Of a DNA stretch of 64,000 bases, positions 1 to 8,498 are shown piece after piece (positions within the stretch are counted from its first letter, which is position 1; the number at the start of each line of letters is the position of its first letter). Under the pieces are notes generated by a model that was given only the letters and a program-made list of their open reading frames with translations, did no database searches and was not told the DNA's origin. The position numbers and the translations under genes were made by a program. This stretch comes from JAJPJE01 sp963724985 (GTDB lineage Bacteria > Acidobacteriota > Terriglobia > Terriglobales > Acidobacteriaceae), in NCBI GenBank assembly GCA_963724985.1, contig CAVRWV010000008.1, positions 124,001-188,000 on the forward strand, read 5' to 3'.

Positions 1-611
1 AAAGTATTGTGCCCATGATAGTTCGGAGTGATGAAAATCCGCGACGCGGCATACGTACCGCGCTTCACAAACCCGCCGTCCCCCATCGCAAAATAGCGGG
101 TGTCCTGATGAAGAATAGTGGGCAGCGCAAAAATCACGAGATAGTTTCCATCCGTCTTATCGACAAAACCGCGCCAGTAATACTGCCCGTAGCCTCCAAT
201 ACCTTTTCCCAACGCCGGATGCGCGTTCGTCGCCTCAGCGAGCAACGAAGTCACTCCGACGAACATGAATGACGAGTAGTCGAAGCTATTCTGCGTAGCG
301 ATCTTGAATGCCTGTTTCGGCGTCGGAGGAGGAGGAATGGCGCCAGCGCTAACCGCGCGGTAGTTAGGCATGATCCCCAGAATTCGTTTCGGTTGCTGTT
401 TGGACTGGGGAATCGCGGGTACCGCGGTTACGCCCGCAGGAGTTGCACTATCTGATACTCGCGAAGAAGCTTGTTTCGCCTGGTCGTTCGCTACTGTCTG
501 GACAGGCGTGGCCATAGAAGAATCAGGCGCGGACGGACTCTGTTCAGCGAAGGCACTTATTGTGCCGAGGAATAACACAAACCCAAGAATGAAACGCAAC
601 CTACCCCCCAC
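1..611 (-). CDS. Secreted conserved hypothetical protein, C-terminus cut by window edge
   Basis: An open frame runs off the left edge on the minus strand. I place the start at GTG 611 because it directly precedes a typical signal peptide (basic GGRLRF, a hydrophobic stretch, then ISAFA cleavage site) and has a purine-rich AGGGG about 5 nt upstream. The mature part has a low-complexity Ser/Ala/Gln region, then a PNYRAV motif, a PPPPTPKQAF segment and a GYGQYYWRGFVDKTDGNY segment, ending in a LPTILHQDTRYF region. Secreted or outer-membrane-associated proteins of this pattern are common hypotheticals in Acidobacteria as far as I recall, but I know no function. At least 203 residues are present; the true length is unknown. 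No operon partner is visible, because the next gene is on the other strand. Confidence 0.7.
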   Translation of the reverse strand, partial: MGGRLRFILGFVLFLGTISAFAEQSPSAPDSSMATPVQTVANDQAKQASSRVSDSATPAGVTAVPAIPQSKQQPKRILGIMPNYRAVSAGAIPPPPTPKQAFKIATQNSFDYSSFMFVGVTSLLAEATNAHPALGKGIGGYGQYYWRGFVDKTDGNYLVIFALPTILHQDTRYFAMGDGGFVKRGTYAASRIFITPNYHGHNT

Positions 612-690
612 ATCGCCCCTGCTTTGATTGTACCGGAACAGAGTACAGGCCTGTGCGCCACAGCCGATGGTCCGCACCCTCTTCGGTTAG

Positions 691-723
691 GTGGCCCATT
701 CAAGCCTTCTTTTGGCTGAGTGG
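691..723 (+). repeat. Single copy of the CCCATTCAAGCC hairpin repeat
   Basis: Contains CCCATTCAAGCC, loop TTCTTTT, then GGCTGAGTGG, a slightly decayed copy of the hairpin family seen at 7435, 7916, 8059, 9695 and 15574. It lies upstream of the membrane protein gene starting at 811. An open frame beginning in this repeat at 691 is read through into that gene but is unlikely to be its start. Confidence 0.7.
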
Positions 724-810
724 CGAGTTACATCGGTCACCGAACGAACCCACAAAGGCATTCTGCTGCCCTTGTACGACTCCTACACTCATCCTCAAAA
801 GGAGCCGCTC

Positions 811-1887
811 ATGAAGCGTTCCATCGGCGTCACATTCAGTGCCATTGTTTCTTTGCTTGGATCGGCGCTCACCTTTGGTTGCGGCGCGCTGGTGATCTTC
901 ATCCTCTTCTTCTTTGCTCCCACGCGAGCCAATTTCTCTGGAGTCTCATCTGCGCCCAAAGCGATCTTCATTATGGGCGCGCTGGTTTATATTCTCCCGG
1001 CAATCTGGGGCGTCATCACCAGCATCGGCTTGTTTCTCCTCAAGAACTGGGCTCGCATCTCCATCCTCGTCTTTTCCGTCATCCTCATTCTTATGGGAGC
1101 TTTAGCCGGTCTGATTATGCTGTTCATGCCGCTGCCCCCCGCTCCCGGCGAGGCTGCGGGTCAATCGACGATGACCGCCATACGTCTGGGCATGGGAGCG
1201 TTCTGGTTCGGGATCGCCGGTATCGGCGTCTGGTGGCTCATCCTCTTCAACCGTCCCAAAGTGAAAGCACAATTCGTCAGGATCCCGTCGCCGGTTGCTG
1301 TCGTGGGCGCGCCGCCGATGCCTGCGCAACTTCCTGGCGTCAGCCCGTCACCCGCGAACGCACGCCCTCTCAGCATCACCATCATCGCGTGGTTGCTGCT
1401 GGTTAGTTGTGTATTTATTCCAGTCAACCTGCTCATGCGCGCGCCTGCGATCTTCTTAACAAAAATAGTCAGCGGGAATGCGGTAGTTATCTATTTCTTG
1501 GTGGTACTGGTGGTGCACCTCTGGCTGGGAGTTGGCCTGCTGCGCTTGAATCCGACTGCACGAGTGGCAGGGATTGCGTACTACATCCTTATTTTCGTCA
1601 ATGCTGCAATTTTCTACCTTGCTCCCGGCGGCCACGAGCGCATGCGGGCACTCGTCAGCGCCTCGCAAGCCATCTTTCCCTGGACGAAACAGATGCAGCA
1701 ATCGGGACCGCAACTCGATCTCATGCCGTTCATGAGGATGGGCGGAGTCGTCGGATTGCTTTGCATCCTGATCCCACTCTATTTCCTGATCACGCGCAAG
1801 CAGGCTTCGTCACCCGCAAAGAGGTGCCAGCAATCTGAATCTGGATCGCATCGTGCGCACCAGGATCGGGTCCCAATCGCTATTTGA
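811..1887 (+). CDS. Multi-pass membrane protein of unknown function
   Basis: 358 residues. The start at ATG 811 is chosen over in-frame starts further upstream because AAAGGAG sits 8 nt before it and the N-terminus then becomes a signal-anchor-like helix (SAIVSLLGSALTFGCGALVIF). Hydrophobic segments suggest about seven to eight membrane helices in two halves: roughly residues 7-35, 50-75, 80-105, 125-145, then a Pro/Ala-rich cytoplasmic-looking linker (150-185), then 185-205, 220-240, 250-270 and 310-330. No catalytic motif is recognisable. The C-terminal tail is polar and runs into the decayed DoxX-like fragment on the opposite strand, so the last 20 or so residues may not be ancestral. It resembles general integral membrane proteins without a named family; I assign no function. 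Confidence 0.7.
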   Translation: MKRSIGVTFSAIVSLLGSALTFGCGALVIFILFFFAPTRANFSGVSSAPKAIFIMGALVYILPAIWGVITSIGLFLLKNWARISILVFSVILILMGALAGLIMLFMPLPPAPGEAAGQSTMTAIRLGMGAFWFGIAGIGVWWLILFNRPKVKAQFVRIPSPVAVVGAPPMPAQLPGVSPSPANARPLSITIIAWLLLVSCVFIPVNLLMRAPAIFLTKIVSGNAVVIYFLVVLVVHLWLGVGLLRLNPTARVAGIAYYILIFVNAAIFYLAPGGHERMRALVSASQAIFPWTKQMQQSGPQLDLMPFMRMGGVVGLLCILIPLYFLITRKQASSPAKRCQQSESGSHRAHQDRVPIAI

Positions 1888-2155
1888 TCACCAGCGCTGG
1901 CACCGATCGCCTTGATGGCACATCGGCAACGTGATGTTGGCTTAGATAATCGGTGACAATCCATGCCGCGCCGGTTATCGCCAGATTCTGCGCGTTGCCG
2001 GCCCAGTTGATCAGGTTGTGCGGATCGGCAAACGGCGCCGGCAACCACACAAGCAGCGCAAAGCCAATCAGCATCAGGGTAAGTAATCGAGATGCCAGCA
2101 GAGCTGAACGTCTGGAAAGTAATGCGATTGCCGCAAGTGCAAATGCAATCGGTGA
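1880..2155 (-). pseudogene. 5'-truncated DoxX-like membrane protein remnant
   Basis: Reading the minus strand, an open frame after an in-frame TAA encodes about 91 residues including LMLIGFALLVWLPAPFADP and NLAITGAAWIVTDYLSQ. This pattern matches the last two membrane helices of DoxX-family proteins, which are normally about 130-150 residues. The first half is missing, and no good start or ribosome binding site is present. It is followed upstream by an 8-bp tandem array, which may mark the breakpoint. The end overlaps the 3' end of the convergent membrane protein gene. I treat it as a gene remnant; the DoxX assignment is by pattern and moderately sure. Confidence 0.5.
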
Positions 2156-2190
2156 TTACCCCCAGAAATTTCCTGAGCAATCCACTTCGG

Positions 2191-2286
2191 AAGAACTGAA
2201 GAACTGAAGAACTGAAGAACTGAAGAACTGAAGAACTGAAATACTGACGAACTGATGAACTGAAGTACTGAAAGACTGAGCGACTG
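2191..2286. repeat. 8-bp tandem repeat, 12 units
   Basis: Unit AAGAACTG is repeated six times perfectly, followed by six degenerate units (AAATACTG, ACGAACTG, ATGAACTG, AAGTACTG, AAAGACTG, AGCGACTG). It sits between the stop codon of the ABC permease (2292) and the DoxX-like remnant. The gradient from perfect to degenerate units is typical of slippage-driven expansion at one end. Confidence 0.9.
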
Positions 2287-2291
2287 AAAGC

Positions 2292-3539
2292 CTACGAATA
2301 CTTCAGCCACTTCACAATCTCCGGCAGCGTTGGACGCTTGCCGTACATGAGAATCCCCACGCGATAGATCCGCGAGCACAGCGCCAGCACGCCGTACATC
2401 GTGACCAGCAGCAGCGCAACGCAAAGCCCGATCTGCCACATCGGCGGGCGCTCCACCAGCACTCGCACATACATCAGGATCGGCGCGAAGAACGGAACCA
2501 TCGACATCCACATCGAGAGCGGCGCGTTCGGCTGGCGGATCACGTACGTCAGCAGGATGACCGGCACCACCAGCGGCATAGTCACGAAGAACTGCCACTG
2601 TTGCGCTTCCTGCTCGGAGTTGACCATCGCGCCCAGCGCGGCATAGAGTCCGCTATAAAGAAGGAATCCGGCCAGGAAGAACGGCACCAGCGCGACCAGC
2701 GTTCCCGCCGTTATCCCCAGTTGCGGAGCGTTTCCGGAAGCCGCCACGCCTGCGCCTCCGAATACGCCTGCGAGTACGCACCAGATCGCAATTTGCGTAA
2801 GTCCGGCAGCGCCTACGCCCAGGATTTTTCCCGCCATCAACTCCTTGGGCGTCACGCAGCTGAGCATGACTTCCATCACGCGCGAAGTCTTCTCTTCCAG
2901 CACCGAGCGCATCACCGACATGCCATATACGATCAGAGTCAGATACAGCATCATCGCCAGCAAAAAGCTGCTCAGCCATTCCAGGCCGTTCACCGATCCG
3001 GTTTCTTTGCCTTTCTGTATAGGCACGGTCTTGATGTGAACTTCTTTCAGCATCGAATCGACATCGGACGCTGCCACACCGCGCGACGCGAGTTCATGCT
3101 TCATGATGGCGCTGGTGATTGCCGACTGCAGTCCCGCATCTTCGGTGAAGTCGCTGGTCTCGCGCGCCCCGTAGGTCACATCACGCGCGGCAATTGCATC
3201 ATCGGAGAGCCATAGGAAGCCGTCGATCTGCCCGCTGCTGACCTCGGTACGCAGCTTGGCACGCTCGTCCTCGCTGGTGTCGTTGACGACGTCAACCGAA
3301 TATTTCGTTCCAAAACGCGTGCCATTTGTGAGTTGCGACGCAACCGACTGCGCGATCTCGGCGTTGTTGCTGATAATCGCAATGTGTTTCACGCCTTCGG
3401 TTTTCATCATCGCCAGCTTGCTCGGCAGAAAAATCATGCCAAACATGAACAGCGGCAACAGAATGGTGCTGATGAGAAACGACTTGGTGCGAACGCGCTC
3501 GAGGTATTCGCGGCGGAGAATCAGTCCGATATTACGCAT
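2292..3539 (-). CDS. ABC-2 family exporter permease (NatB/YhaP-like)
   Basis: 415 residues. Membrane subunit of an ABC exporter of the Na+/drug-type ABC-2 family. The N-terminus MRNIGLILRREYLERVRTK is the typical amphipathic lead-in, followed by one membrane helix (about residues 22-42), a large extracytoplasmic domain (about 50-195) and a bundle of five to six helices to the C-terminus (TLIVYGMSVMRSVLEEKTSR near 210 is the conserved segment before helix 3). Its ATG overlaps the stop of the upstream ATPase by 8 nt, so the two are translationally coupled and form one exporter. Substrate cannot be deduced; NatAB exports Na+ and YhaQP is uncharacterised. The gene ends 6 bp before an 8-bp tandem array. 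Confidence 0.88.
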   Translation of the reverse strand: MRNIGLILRREYLERVRTKSFLISTILLPLFMFGMIFLPSKLAMMKTEGVKHIAIISNNAEIAQSVASQLTNGTRFGTKYSVDVVNDTSEDERAKLRTEVSSGQIDGFLWLSDDAIAARDVTYGARETSDFTEDAGLQSAITSAIMKHELASRGVAASDVDSMLKEVHIKTVPIQKGKETGSVNGLEWLSSFLLAMMLYLTLIVYGMSVMRSVLEEKTSRVMEVMLSCVTPKELMAGKILGVGAAGLTQIAIWCVLAGVFGGAGVAASGNAPQLGITAGTLVALVPFFLAGFLLYSGLYAALGAMVNSEQEAQQWQFFVTMPLVVPVILLTYVIRQPNAPLSMWMSMVPFFAPILMYVRVLVERPPMWQIGLCVALLLVTMYGVLALCSRIYRVGILMYGKRPTLPEIVKWLKYS

Positions 3540-4440
3540 TGTGATTACCCACCACGTCGATAAAGATTTCTTCCAGCGAGGGCTCGACCAGCTCGAACTT
3601 ATTCAGACGCACGCGGCTCATCGCCGATTGCAGCAAGGCTTGCGGATCTGCGCCCGGCCGCAATTTCAACTCAACATAATTGCCGTAATTGTTGAACGAC
3701 TGCACCAGCTCGGAACTTTGCAGGAACGCGCCATCGCCTTCGTATTCCATCTGCACATTGTTCTTGCCGTAGCGTGACTTGACGCTCCGCAGTTCGCCCT
3801 CGAGCACCGACTTGCCGCGATTCACCAGGCAGATCGCGTCGCATAGCCGCTCAACTGTGTCCATCCGATGCGTCGAGAACAGGATGGTCTTACCCGCCTT
3901 CTTCAGTTCCAGCAACACATCCTTCAGCACGACGGCATTCGCCGGATCCAACCCGGAGAACGGTTCATCCAGAATCAGCAGCTCGGGATCATGCAGAACC
4001 GAAGCGATGAACTGCGCCTTCTGCTGCATGCCCTTGGAAAGCTCTTCCACTTTCTTGTCGAACCACTCGCCAAGTTGCAGACGATTGCACCAGTCGCTTG
4101 CGCGTCGCTTGGCCTCAGCGGCCGGAACGCCTTGCAATTCCGCCAGCAGCACCAGGTGTTCACCGAGCTTCATGCGCTTATAGAAGCCGCGCTCTTCGGG
4201 AAGATATCCGATGCGCCTCAGGTGCTCGCGCTGGAACGGCTGGCCGAAGATGCGCACTTCGCCCGAGTCCGGCAGCGTGATGCCGATCATCATTCGCAGC
4301 GAACTGGTTTTGCCCGCGCCGTTAGGGCCGAGCAATCCATAAACGCTGCCCTTGGGAATGTTCAGGGAAAGGTGGTCGACGGCCACGAATTGATCGTAGC
4401 TCTTCGACACGTCGCGGAGTTCAAGCGCGTAATCTGGCAT
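3532..4440 (-). CDS. ABC exporter ATP-binding protein (NatA/YhaQ-like)
   Basis: 302 residues. Nucleotide-binding subunit energising the adjacent permease. Walker A GPNGAGKTS (about residues 39-47), signature LSKGMQQ (about 137), Walker B LLILDEP (about 156) and switch His (STHRMD, about 190) are all intact. The C-terminal 80 residues form the extra domain usual in ABC-2 exporter ATPases (DUF4162-like, ending NKFELVEPSLEEIFIDVVG). The gene precedes the permease with an 8-nt overlap, so both are made from one transcript. Upstream is the PilZ gene, same strand, 23 nt away, so all three may be cotranscribed. Confidence 0.93.
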   Translation of the reverse strand: MPDYALELRDVSKSYDQFVAVDHLSLNIPKGSVYGLLGPNGAGKTSSLRMMIGITLPDSGEVRIFGQPFQREHLRRIGYLPEERGFYKRMKLGEHLVLLAELQGVPAAEAKRRASDWCNRLQLGEWFDKKVEELSKGMQQKAQFIASVLHDPELLILDEPFSGLDPANAVVLKDVLLELKKAGKTILFSTHRMDTVERLCDAICLVNRGKSVLEGELRSVKSRYGKNNVQMEYEGDGAFLQSSELVQSFNNYGNYVELKLRPGADPQALLQSAMSRVRLNKFELVEPSLEEIFIDVVGNHNA

Positions 4441-4463
4441 GTGTAGGGAACGACTACAGGAGA

Positions 4464-5162
4464 CTAGTTGATCTCGAGATACTCTTCAATCCACGACTTC
4501 ACGATCAAACGCCGTTCGTCCTCGGGATCGAACCGCACGCCGGCAATCGATTCCTGCGGGTGCAACCACGAGACCACGCCTCGAATCCTGGTGCTCGATC
4601 GTCCGGGCAATTCCACCACGGCTTGCACCTGGTCGTTCATCTTCAGTTCGCCGCGATAGCGCAGCGACATGCCGCCGCCGCTGATCTCCACGGTACTCGC
4701 CACGACCTGGCTTTCGCCGTTGAACAAATCAACCTTCGCCACCACCGGAATGCGCACGTACCGCCGGAATTCATTCAGGATTAACAAATGAGTGGCGCGA
4801 ACCGCGCGCAACGCCGTCTGGCGCTCGACCGGCGTCTCCATCAGCACGTTGATGCCGAACTTCGAGAACCGCACCGCCTCACCCGTTGATTTGCACACCC
4901 CAAACATGATGAGCCGCTTGTTCGAACGCGACGAGCGGATCGTTTCCAGCACCGGCATCGCTTCGTCGTTTAACGAGATGATGCAGGCATCAAACTTTTC
5001 CTTCTCAATGCGCTCGGCAGCGTTATGCGTGATCGTAACCGACTCAATGTTGAACTGGCGCAGGCAATCCTGAAGAACGTTGCTGACGTTCTCGTCGAGG
5101 TTGATAAGCGCCGCTCGTGCTGTTGCTCGTTTGTGAGAGTAATTGGTGGTAGCCGTCACCAT
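4464..5162 (-). CDS. PilZ-domain protein with degenerate receiver-like N-terminus
   Basis: 232 residues. The C-terminal half (about residues 130-228) is a PilZ domain, the c-di-GMP-binding module: it has the RxxxR arginines in RRYVRIPV (about 133) and the second motif ISGGGMS (about 160), where the usual D/N-x-S-x-x-G is E-x-S-x-x-G. The N-terminal half (about 15-120) has receiver-like alternation (AALINLDENVSNVLQDCL, FDACIISL, NKRLIMFGV) but the phosphoacceptor Asp position reads ISLND rather than a clear D-x-M-P, so it probably is not phosphorylated. Likely role: c-di-GMP-responsive control of motility, surface behaviour or polysaccharide. No partner is adjacent apart from the ABC exporter genes. 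Confidence 0.85.
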   Translation of the reverse strand: MVTATTNYSHKRATARAALINLDENVSNVLQDCLRQFNIESVTITHNAAERIEKEKFDACIISLNDEAMPVLETIRSSRSNKRLIMFGVCKSTGEAVRFSKFGINVLMETPVERQTALRAVRATHLLILNEFRRYVRIPVVAKVDLFNGESQVVASTVEISGGGMSLRYRGELKMNDQVQAVVELPGRSSTRIRGVVSWLHPQESIAGVRFDPEDERRLIVKSWIEEYLEIN

Positions 5163-5300
5163 GAAGAGTACGTCCGTGGGAAACTGAAGAGCTATTCTGA
5201 ACTGCCAGCCCGTGGATTGGCAATCTCTACTATGTCGTAGTACCTACGATTCGAAGAAAGTGGTGCGAGGTCCTTGCGGTTTGCCTTGTTTGCCTTGCTT

Positions 5301-5394
5301 GTGTGGCGCGGACATTCCTGTCCGCGCATGGTGCAACGCGACGAATACTGGATTGGGAGAAATGTGTGGCGCGGGCGCCCTCGCCCGCGTCTTC
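5301..5394 (+). repeat. Two GC hairpin repeats (TGTGGCGCGGACATTCC family)
   Basis: Holds GTGGCGCGGACATTCCTGTCC followed by GCGC (dyad GCGCGGACA/TGTCCGCGC) and then TGTGGCGCGGGCGCCCTCGC with CCGCG (dyad CGCGGGCG/CGCCCGCG). The same family recurs at 7617, 8100, 8260 and, inverted, at 34447. It fills the 280-bp gap between fabF and the PilZ gene. Short open frames here (GADIPVRA-type peptides) are repeat translations, not genes. Confidence 0.85.
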
Positions 5395-5444
5395 AGAACT
5401 CGAAGGATTCGCTAACAACTAGCAACTGACAACTACCAACTGCC

Positions 5445-6680
5445 CTACTCCGTCCACCTGCGGAAAATCAGGCACCCATTCGTTCCACCGAAACCGAACG
5501 AATTCGACAGTGCGAAGTCCATCTGAACTTTGCGCGATTGATTCGGTACATAATCAAGATCGCACTCCGGATCGGGTGTCTCGTAATTGATCGTCGGCGG
5601 CAGAATCTGATCGCGTAGCGCCAGCACCGTGATGCCGCCTTCGAGCCCACCGGCTCCCCCGAGCAGGTGCCCGGTCATCGATTTCGTGGAACTCACCGGC
5701 GGAATCTTTTCCGCGAACACGCGCTTGATGGCGACTGTTTCCAGCTTGTCGCCGATCTCCGTGGACGTACCGTGCGCGTTCACATATCCGATATCGCTGG
5801 GCTGAATCTTCGCATCACGAAGAGCATTCAGCATCACGCGGTAGGCACCTTCGTGTTCGGGCGCGGGCGAAGTGATGTGGTACGCGTCTCCGCTCATCCC
5901 ATAGCCGACAACTTCCGCAAGGATGTTCGCTCCACGGCGCTTGGCAAATTCCAGGTCTTCCAGAATAAGGATGCCGGCGCCCTCGCCGACTACAAACCCG
6001 TCGCGATCTTTATCCCACGGACGGCTCGCCTTCTCCGGAGCATCGTTGCGCGTGGAAAGTGCGCGCATGGCAGCAAATCCGCCAATACCCATCGGCGTGA
6101 TAGCAGCTTCGGAGCCGCCCGCAATCATCACATCGGCGTCGCAACGCTGGATGATCTTGAAAGCATCGCCGATGGAATGCGCGCTGGTCGTGCAGGCGGT
6201 CGCCGTCGCTTCGTTCGGACCCTTGGCTCCGAATCGAATGCTCACCTGACCAGCCGCCAGGTTAATGATCGAAGCAGGAATAAAGAAGGGCGATATCTTG
6301 CGCGGGCCGCCTTCGATCAGGTTCGTATGCTCGCGCTCGATAATGTCGAACCCGCCGATGCCCGATCCGATATGCACGCCAACGCGGTCGGCGATTTCGT
6401 CCGTTACCGAAAGGCCGGCCATCTTCATCGCTTCTTCCGACGCCGCCAGGGCAAAGTGGATGAAGCGTCCCATCTTCTTTACTTCTTTTTTCTCGATGAA
6501 GTTGAGCGGATCGAAGCCCTTAACCTCGGCGGCAATCTGGCAGGCGTGCTGTGAGGTATCGAAATGCGTGATGCGCGTCACGCCACTTTTTCCGGCCAGA
6601 AGGTTCTGCCAGGTTTCTTCAGTGGTATTGCCAACAGCCGAAATCAACCCGATCCCGGTAACGACGACGCGCCTCTGCAA
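5445..6680 (-). CDS. fabF: 3-oxoacyl-[acyl-carrier-protein] synthase II
   Basis: 411 residues, normal for FabF. It condenses malonyl-ACP with acyl-ACP in cytoplasmic fatty acid elongation. The Cys-His-His triad is present: nucleophile Cys in TACTTSAHS (about residue 163), His in VNAHGTSTEIGD (about 302) and His in KSMTGHLLGGAGG (about 339). The start is TTG at 6680, one nt after the stop of the upstream acpP (TAA T TTG). The end of that gene (GGCGGAAAG) supplies the ribosome binding site, so translation is coupled. acpP-acpP-fabF is a short fatty-acid operon; fabD and fabG are not in view. Confidence 0.97.
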   Translation of the reverse strand: MQRRVVVTGIGLISAVGNTTEETWQNLLAGKSGVTRITHFDTSQHACQIAAEVKGFDPLNFIEKKEVKKMGRFIHFALAASEEAMKMAGLSVTDEIADRVGVHIGSGIGGFDIIEREHTNLIEGGPRKISPFFIPASIINLAAGQVSIRFGAKGPNEATATACTTSAHSIGDAFKIIQRCDADVMIAGGSEAAITPMGIGGFAAMRALSTRNDAPEKASRPWDKDRDGFVVGEGAGILILEDLEFAKRRGANILAEVVGYGMSGDAYHITSPAPEHEGAYRVMLNALRDAKIQPSDIGYVNAHGTSTEIGDKLETVAIKRVFAEKIPPVSSTKSMTGHLLGGAGGLEGGITVLALRDQILPPTINYETPDPECDLDYVPNQSRKVQMDFALSNSFGFGGTNGCLIFRRWTE

Positions 6681-6681
6681 A

Positions 6682-6927
6682 TTACTTTCCGCCTTTCGCG
6701 TGCTTGCCGATGTAGTCGATGGCGTCTTTTACGGTGCGGATCTTCTCCGCGTCTTCGTCGGGGATCTCAATGTCGAAAGCCTCTTCGAATGCCATTACCA
6801 GTTCAACCGTGTCGAGCGAATCGGCGCCCAGGTCGTCTACGAACGAAGCGTTCGGGGTAACCTCGGCTTCGTCGACGCCCAGTTGCTCAACCACGATTTG
6901 TTTTACCTTTTCGTCAGTATCTGCCAT
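6682..6927 (-). CDS. acpP: Acyl carrier protein (copy next to fabF)
   Basis: 81 residues. Carries growing acyl chains on a 4'-phosphopantetheine attached to Ser in the GADSLDTVEL motif (about residue 40). Sequence is acidic and helical with the full four-helix AcpP pattern (QLGVDEAEVTPNASFVDDLG, then EEAFDIEIPDEDAEKI). fabF follows after one nt, so it is the canonical acpP-fabF pair. A very similar ACP gene is 86 bp upstream. The C-terminus YIGKHAKGGK differs from the second copy. Confidence 0.97.
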   Translation of the reverse strand: MADTDEKVKQIVVEQLGVDEAEVTPNASFVDDLGADSLDTVELVMAFEEAFDIEIPDEDAEKIRTVKDAIDYIGKHAKGGK

Positions 6928-7013
6928 CGAAAACTTTCTCCTTCTTTAGAGGCGTAAAGCGGGCACAAGTATGGAGCGGCGGGAGCAACCCGGCTTCCGC
7001 GATTCGCGCGTGA

Positions 7014-7262
7014 TTACTGCTTGGCCACCTTGGCGTGCTTGGTGATGTAGTCGACTGCGTTCTGAACCGTGCGGATCTTCTCGGCTTCTTCGTCGGGAAT
7101 CTCGATGTCGAACGCTTCTTCGAATGCCATGACCAGTTCCACCGTGTCCAGCGAGTCGGCGCCCAGGTCATCCACGAACGAAGCGCTGGCGGTGACCTCG
7201 GCTTCGTCTACTCCGAGCTGTTCCACGATGATCTGCTTAACCTTATCTTCAACTGCGGCCAT
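7014..7262 (-). CDS. acpP: Acyl carrier protein (upstream tandem copy)
   Basis: 82 residues, about 80 percent identical by eye to the ACP at 6682-6927, including GADSLDTVELVMAFEEAFDI with the modifiable Ser. It differs mostly at the N-terminus (MAAVEDKVKQIIVEQL) and C-terminus (YITKHAKVAKQ). It is transcribed in the same direction, 86 bp upstream of the other copy. Tandem duplication is the obvious origin. Both look functional because substitutions avoid the core helices. It may be a second housekeeping ACP or one tuned to a different acyl pathway; the sequence does not decide this. Confidence 0.95.
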   Translation of the reverse strand: MAAVEDKVKQIIVEQLGVDEAEVTASASFVDDLGADSLDTVELVMAFEEAFDIEIPDEEAEKIRTVQNAVDYITKHAKVAKQ

Positions 7263-7424
7263 CTGATCGGCGCCTCCTGTCTACATTAAAAGGGCTAGTG
7301 TAAATGGGCTGACAAAGCGGTGTAAAGGATTGCAAACCCGGCGGGTTCCCGCTGCCTGGCGGATGACCCATCCTACGCTTCCTTTTGCGCAGGCTGGGGA
7401 AAACACCCGCAACATCCTAGCGGG

Positions 7425-8475
7425 AGCCGGGTGGCCCATTCAAGCCTTCTTTTGACTTGAGTGGGGCAGTTTGACGCGAGTGTCCCAGCTCGCCCTCTGT
7501 GGTCGTAGCAGAGACAATCTTGATTGTTGTCATCACGAGCCGCGCAGCGGCGAGGGATCTGCATTTCTGGCGGTTGTCGATGCGAGCCTTCTTTTGGCTT
7601 GAGTAGGAGCAGCTCTTGTGTGGCGCGGACATTCCTGTCCGCGCGTAATCTCGCGACAAGTAATCCGTCCTGAGCTGCGTTGGACAAGAGAAACTGTCAT
7701 GTCGAGCGAGGGCGTGTCTTTGCGCCCGAGTCGAGAGACCCTGCGTCTTCTCACTGTGCGGCTATGTGGCGCAGATACTCTCCCGCCCCGCGTCAGAAAC
7801 TAAAGAGACCCTGCCTTACATCACCACGACACGCCCCATCTCCACCGCAACGTCCGCCGCCACCGGTCATCCTGAGCGCAGCGAAGGAACTATGCATTCC
7901 CTACCCGGCGGGTGGCCCATTCAAGCCCTCCTTTGGCTTGAGTGGGGCAGTTTGACGCGAGTGCCCCATCTCGGCCTCTGTGGTCGTAGCAAAGACAATC
8001 TTGATTTGTTGTCATCACGAGCCGCGCAGCGGCGAGGGATCTGCATTTCTCGCGCTGTCCCATTCACGCCTTCTTTTGGCTTGAGTGGAAGCATCTCTTG
8101 TGTGGTGCGGACATTCCTGTCCGCGCGTAGTCTCGCGACAAGTAATCCGTTCTGAGCTGTCTTGGACAAGAGAATGCCTTGGACAAGAGAAACTGTCATC
8201 TCGAGCGAGGGCGTGTCTTTGCGCCCGGAGTCGAGAGACCCTGCGTTCTCATTGTGTGGCTGTGTGGCGCGGACACTCTCCCGCCCAGCGTCAGAAACCT
8301 GATGGAGCCACGACACGCCTCATCTCCACCACAGCGTCTCCCCACCACGGGTCATCCTGAGCGCAGCGAAGGAACTATGCATTCTCGACTGCCAATCAAG
8401 CTTGATTTGACTTGAGTGGCAAGATTGACGCGAGTGTCCCATCTCGCCCTCTATGGTCGTAGCAGAGACACGTTG
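7425..8475 (+). repeat. Composite repeat block: two ~450-bp direct copies plus a partial third
   Basis: About 1.2 kb without a gene (7263-8498). Two tandem-oriented copies, about 7428-7895 and 7911-8385, share the same order of modules: the CCCATTCAAGCC hairpin, GGGGCAGTTTGACGCGAGTG, CTCTGTGGTCGTAGCA, GTCATCACGAGCCGCGCAGC, a second hairpin, TGTGGCGCGGACATTCCTGT, TCTCGCGACAAGTAATCCG, GAAACTGTCAT with a CGAGCGAGGGCG hairpin, CGAGAGACCCTGCG, and GTCATCCTGAGCGCAGCGAA. A partial third copy (8386-8475) repeats the first modules. Some modules belong to dispersed families seen in many bacteria (translated as HPERSEG-type peptides). Apparent small ORFs here are not genes. Confidence 0.9.
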
Positions 8476-8498
8476 GCGTAGGCGTCGCCGTACATGGG

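Noticed and set aside
7429..8415. Several 60-130-codon open frames (GHSCPRV, HPERSEG-type peptides)
   Set aside because: They are translations of dispersed repeats on both strands, without ribosome binding sites.
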